In this document: positions 8,725 to 10,597 of the stretch, one piece after another
Layout of the letters: every line of letters begins with the position of its first letter
Position numbering within the stretch: the stretch's first letter is position 1
Source: Pseudomonadales bacterium
Lineage (GTDB): Bacteria > Pseudomonadota > Gammaproteobacteria > Pseudomonadales > Pseudohongiellaceae
NCBI GenBank assembly: GCA_031277435.1
Contig: JAITMI010000083.1
Coordinates: forward strand, 1 to 10,597
DNA length: 10,597 nucleotides
Direction of reading: 5' to 3'
Program-made: the position numbers and the translations under genes
The notes under the pieces: model-generated
Database searches by the model: none
What the model was told of the DNA's origin: nothing
What the model saw: the letters and a program-made list of their open reading frames with translations, nothing else

Positions 8725-8958
8725 TCAGAGGTGTTGATTGATATAGTCAATGGCAAGTTGAACGGTGGTGATTTTTTCGGCTTCCTCGTCGGGAATTTCG
8801 GTTTCAAATTCCTCTTCGAGCGCCATCACCAGCTCTACGGTATCGAGCGAATCAGCGCCAAGGTCTTCGACAAAGGCGGCGGAATTCTTTACTTCTTCTT
8901 CTTTGACGCCGAGTTGTTCGGCGACAATCTTCTTCACTCGTTCTTCAATGCTACTCAT
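8725..8958 (-). CDS. acpP: Acyl carrier protein
   Basis: AcpP carries growing acyl chains as thioesters on a 4'-phosphopantetheine arm and is the shared substrate of FabD, FabG and FabF encoded around it. The 77-residue protein is the standard length and strongly acidic. The attachment site is Ser37 in the motif [10 protein letters not shown], followed by the helix-II sequence [20 protein letters not shown] used for partner recognition. The start is ATG 8958, giving [11 protein letters not shown], the typical ACP N-terminus. AGGAG (8974-8970) lies 11 nt before the ATG, slightly far. An upstream TTG at 8988 would add ten residues without family support. A possible promoter lies at 8990-9018 and a strong terminator after the gene, consistent with the very high ACP expression seen in bacteria. 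Confidence 0.97.
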   Translation of the reverse strand: MSSIEERVKKIVAEQLGVKEEEVKNSAAFVEDLGADSLDTVELVMALEEEFETEIPDEEAEKITTVQLAIDYINQHL

Positions 8959-8989
8959 ATGTGTCAAGCGCTCCTGGGTTGAGTACAAA

Positions 8990-9018
8990 GTGATAATCGA
9001 ATCCTGTCGTATTGGCCA
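8990..9018 (-). promoter_or_regulatory. acpP: Candidate sigma70 promoter for acpP
   Basis: On the minus strand, TGGCCA (9018-9013) and TATCAC (8995-8990) are separated by exactly 17 bp, each matching four of six consensus positions. Transcription from here would give a leader of about 24 nt containing the AGGAG ribosome site. A separate acpP promoter between fabG and acpP is known in E. coli; this one is a prediction from sequence only. Confidence 0.42.
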
Positions 9019-9043
9019 GGCGCCGCCCCACGGGGGCCCTGGC
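9015..9043 (-). other. GC-rich imperfect hairpin between fabG and acpP
   Basis: GCCAGG (9015-9020) pairs with CCTGGC (9038-9043), and GCCCC (9025-9029) with GGGGC (9033-9037). This gives an 11-bp stem with a 4-nt bulge and a 3-nt loop, in the 149-bp fabG-acpP spacer. No T run follows on either strand, so it is not a canonical terminator. It abuts and partly overlaps the candidate acpP -35 element. It could slow RNA polymerase coming from fabG or serve as a processing or stability element; this is inference. Confidence 0.4.
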
Positions 9044-9107
9044 GCTCTGGCGCCGCGCGTTCCCTGAATCGAGGCTGAACCAGACTCAGGACGGCGGCGG
9101 GGCTGGA

Positions 9108-9851
9108 TTATGCCATATACATTCCGCCGTTTGCATGGATAGTTTCGCCGGTGATGTAGCCGGCTTCCTTGGAGGCCAAAAAGCCCGCCACGGCGGCGAT
9201 TTCTTCGGCCTGGCCATAGCGGCCCAGCGGAATCCTGCTTAGCAGCAATTTGGCCTGTTCCTCGGGCAAATCGTGGGTCATGTCGGTGTCGATGAAGCCG
9301 GGGGCGATACAGTTGACGGTGATGCCGCGCGAGCCGACTTCCAGCGCCAGCGCGCGGGAATAGCCTTCAATGCCGGCCTTGGCGGCGGCATAGTTCACCT
9401 GCCCCGGATTGCCGCTCGAACCCACCACCGAGCTGATGCTGATGATGCGGCCCCAGCGCGCCTTCATCATGCCGCGCACCAGGGCGCGGGTCATGCGGAA
9501 TACTGAACTGAGATTGGTGTTGAGCACCGCGTCCCATTCGTCATCCTTCATGCGCATCAAGAGATTGTCGCGGGTGATACCGGCGTTATTGATGAGAATG
9601 TCCACGCCGCCGAATTGTTCCTGAATTTCCTTGCAGACGGCATCGACCGAGGTATCGGAGCCAACGTCCAAAAGCAGCCCTTTGCCCTTGATACCGGCTT
9701 CCGCTAAATAGGCGCTGATGCGCTCGGCGCCTTCGGCGCTGGTGGCGCTGCCGATGACGGTGGCGCCGCGGCGGCCAAGTTCCAAGGCGATGGCTTTGCC
9801 GATGCCGCGGGTGGCGCCGGTGACCAGGGCCAGTTTGTCAGCGATGCTCAT
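9108..9851 (-). CDS. fabG: 3-oxoacyl-ACP reductase
   Basis: FabG reduces 3-oxoacyl-ACP to 3-hydroxyacyl-ACP with NADPH, the first reductive step of each elongation cycle. The 247-residue protein is a classical short-chain dehydrogenase. The cofactor motif TGATRGIG spans residues 11-18, LDV follows at 61-63, and NNAG at 88-91. The catalytic Ser141 lies in SSVVG, with Tyr154 and Lys158 in NYAAAKAG. The C-terminal [15 protein letters not shown] is the usual FabG ending. The start is ATG 9851 ([13 protein letters not shown]), 7 nt after AAGGA (9863-9859); the frame is open to 9869, but those codons contain the ribosome site. It begins 19 nt after the fabD stop. The 13- and 4-residue spacing of the triad equals that of E. 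coli FabG. Confidence 0.97.
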   Translation of the reverse strand: MSIADKLALVTGATRGIGKAIALELGRRGATVIGSATSAEGAERISAYLAEAGIKGKGLLLDVGSDTSVDAVCKEIQEQFGGVDILINNAGITRDNLLMRMKDDEWDAVLNTNLSSVFRMTRALVRGMMKARWGRIISISSVVGSSGNPGQVNYAAAKAGIEGYSRALALEVGSRGITVNCIAPGFIDTDMTHDLPEEQAKLLLSRIPLGRYGQAEEIAAVAGFLASKEAGYITGETIHANGGMYMA

Positions 9852-9870
9852 GGGGGATTCCTTATACAAA

Positions 9871-10597
9871 TTAGGCGGCGAGCGCCGCGCTGAGGCTGGC
9901 CGGGTCGTTGACCGAGGCGATCGCCATCTCCGGTTGAATGCGTTTGTTGAAGCCGGCCAGCACCTTGCCAGGGCCGAACTCCAGCGCGCGGGTAACGCCT
10001 CGCGCCGCCAAGGCGTTCACCGTGGCCACCCAGGGCACCGGCGAATAAATTTGCGTCACCAGTTTTTGACGGATCAGGGCCGGATCGGCGCAGGGCTCAA
10101 TGCCGACGTTATGCAGCACCGCGATCTTGGGCGCTTGTATGGCGACTTGTTCCAATATAGTGGCGAAGCGCTCGGCGGCGGGCCGCATCAAGGGCGAATG
10201 AAACGGCGCGCTCACCGGAAACGGCAAGGCGCGTTTGGCGCCAGCGGCCTTGCACGCCTCAATGGCGCGTTCTACCGCCGCGACCTGGCCGGAAATCACC
10301 ACCTGCCCCGGCGAATTGAAATTCACCGCCGCGACGACTTCCGTCGCCGTGGAGGCGCTTTGGCAAGCGGCGGTCACCGCCTCATCATCAAGACCAATAA
10401 TGGCCACCATGCTGCCCGTGCCCACCGGCACCGCGCTCTGCATGAATTTGCCGCGCTGCTCGACCAGTGTTACCGCATCGGCGAAGGCCAAAGCCTCCGC
10501 CGCCACCAGCGCGGAATATTCGCCCAGGCTGTGCCCGGCCAGAAACGCCGGCCCCGCCCCGCCCTGCTCCCGCCACAAACGCCAGATCGCCACGGAG
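9871..10597 (-). CDS. fabD: Malonyl-CoA:ACP transacylase, C-terminal part (5' end outside window)
   Basis: FabD transfers malonate from CoA to ACP, supplying the extender unit for FabF and other ketosynthases. About 242 codons are present, and the frame remains open to the right edge, where it reads SVAIWRLWREQGG. This aligns with the interior of E. coli FabD, so the GTG at 10593 is an internal valine codon and not a start. The nucleophile serine lies in AGHSLGEYSALV. The substrate-binding arginine is in EQRGKFMQSAVP, and the catalytic histidine is in SAPFHSPLM. EFGPGKVLAGFNKRI near the end is the usual C-terminal signature. Roughly the first 70 residues, including the conserved N-terminal glutamine, are missing from the window. 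It lies 19 nt before fabG, in the standard fabD-fabG order, and nothing in the visible part is broken. Confidence 0.96.
   Translation of the reverse strand, partial: SVAIWRLWREQGGAGPAFLAGHSLGEYSALVAAEALAFADAVTLVEQRGKFMQSAVPVGTGSMVAIIGLDDEAVTAACQSASTATEVVAAVNFNSPGQVVISGQVAAVERAIEACKAAGAKRALPFPVSAPFHSPLMRPAAERFATILEQVAIQAPKIAVLHNVGIEPCADPALIRQKLVTQIYSPVPWVATVNALAARGVTRALEFGPGKVLAGFNKRIQPEMAIASVNDPASLSAALAA

Noticed and set aside
8959..8969. TTGACA on the minus strand just before the acpP ATG, resembling a consensus -35 box
   Set aside because: It is only a few bases before the start codon, so a promoter using it would begin transcription inside acpP; no suitable -10 or downstream start fits.
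10591..10593. GTG at 10593 as a start for fabD
   Set aside because: The frame continues to the window edge and the sequence there matches the interior of FabD, so this is an internal valine codon.

Overview
The window is a stretch of ordinary, gene-dense bacterial chromosome, GC-rich by eye. Gene content and order point to a gammaproteobacterium: fabD-fabG-acpP-fabF-pabC-mltG-tmk-holB is the classic gammaproteobacterial fatty-acid/folate/cell-wall/replication cluster, and every protein resembles its gammaproteobacterial family member in length and motifs. I cannot name the genus. I see no mobile element, CRISPR array, rRNA or tRNA, and no sign of recent transfer.

Left part (1-2660). A glutathione reductase gene (gor) runs off the left edge on the minus strand. 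A 96-bp spacer separates it from the divergent plus-strand pair alkB (a 2-oxoglutarate/Fe(II) nucleic-acid demethylase) and ggt (a periplasmic gamma-glutamyltransferase). The pair is spaced for co-transcription. Two of these three genes handle glutathione, one recycling its disulfide and one cleaving its gamma-glutamyl bond.

Right part (2667-10597, all minus strand). In transcription order this holds fabD (5' end outside the window), fabG, acpP, fabF, pabC, mltG, tmk, holB and a flavin-dependent alpha-hydroxy-acid oxidase/dehydrogenase. FabD loads malonate onto ACP, FabF condenses it and FabG reduces the beta-ketoacyl product, all on the AcpP carrier. PabC makes 4-aminobenzoate for folate, MltG cuts nascent glycan strands, Tmk makes dTDP and HolB is the delta' clamp-loader subunit. 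pabC to holB are tightly packed: a 4-nt overlap, then a 1-nt gap, then a 1-nt overlap. The last gene meets ggt tail to tail with 6 bp between the stops.

Regulatory structure is concentrated around acpP. A plausible acpP promoter sits next to a GC-rich hairpin between fabG and acpP. A strong intrinsic terminator lies between acpP and fabF, which would let acpP be expressed far above its neighbours. Several starts are best read as non-ATG and are set by Shine-Dalgarno position: GTG for ggt and tmk, TTG for fabF.

No undescribed system was found. The main oddities are a thymidylate kinase P-loop lacking the usual Ser/Thr after the lysine, a hydroxy-acid oxidase with altered FMN-loop residues at the tail of the operon, and the regulatory arrangement around acpP.
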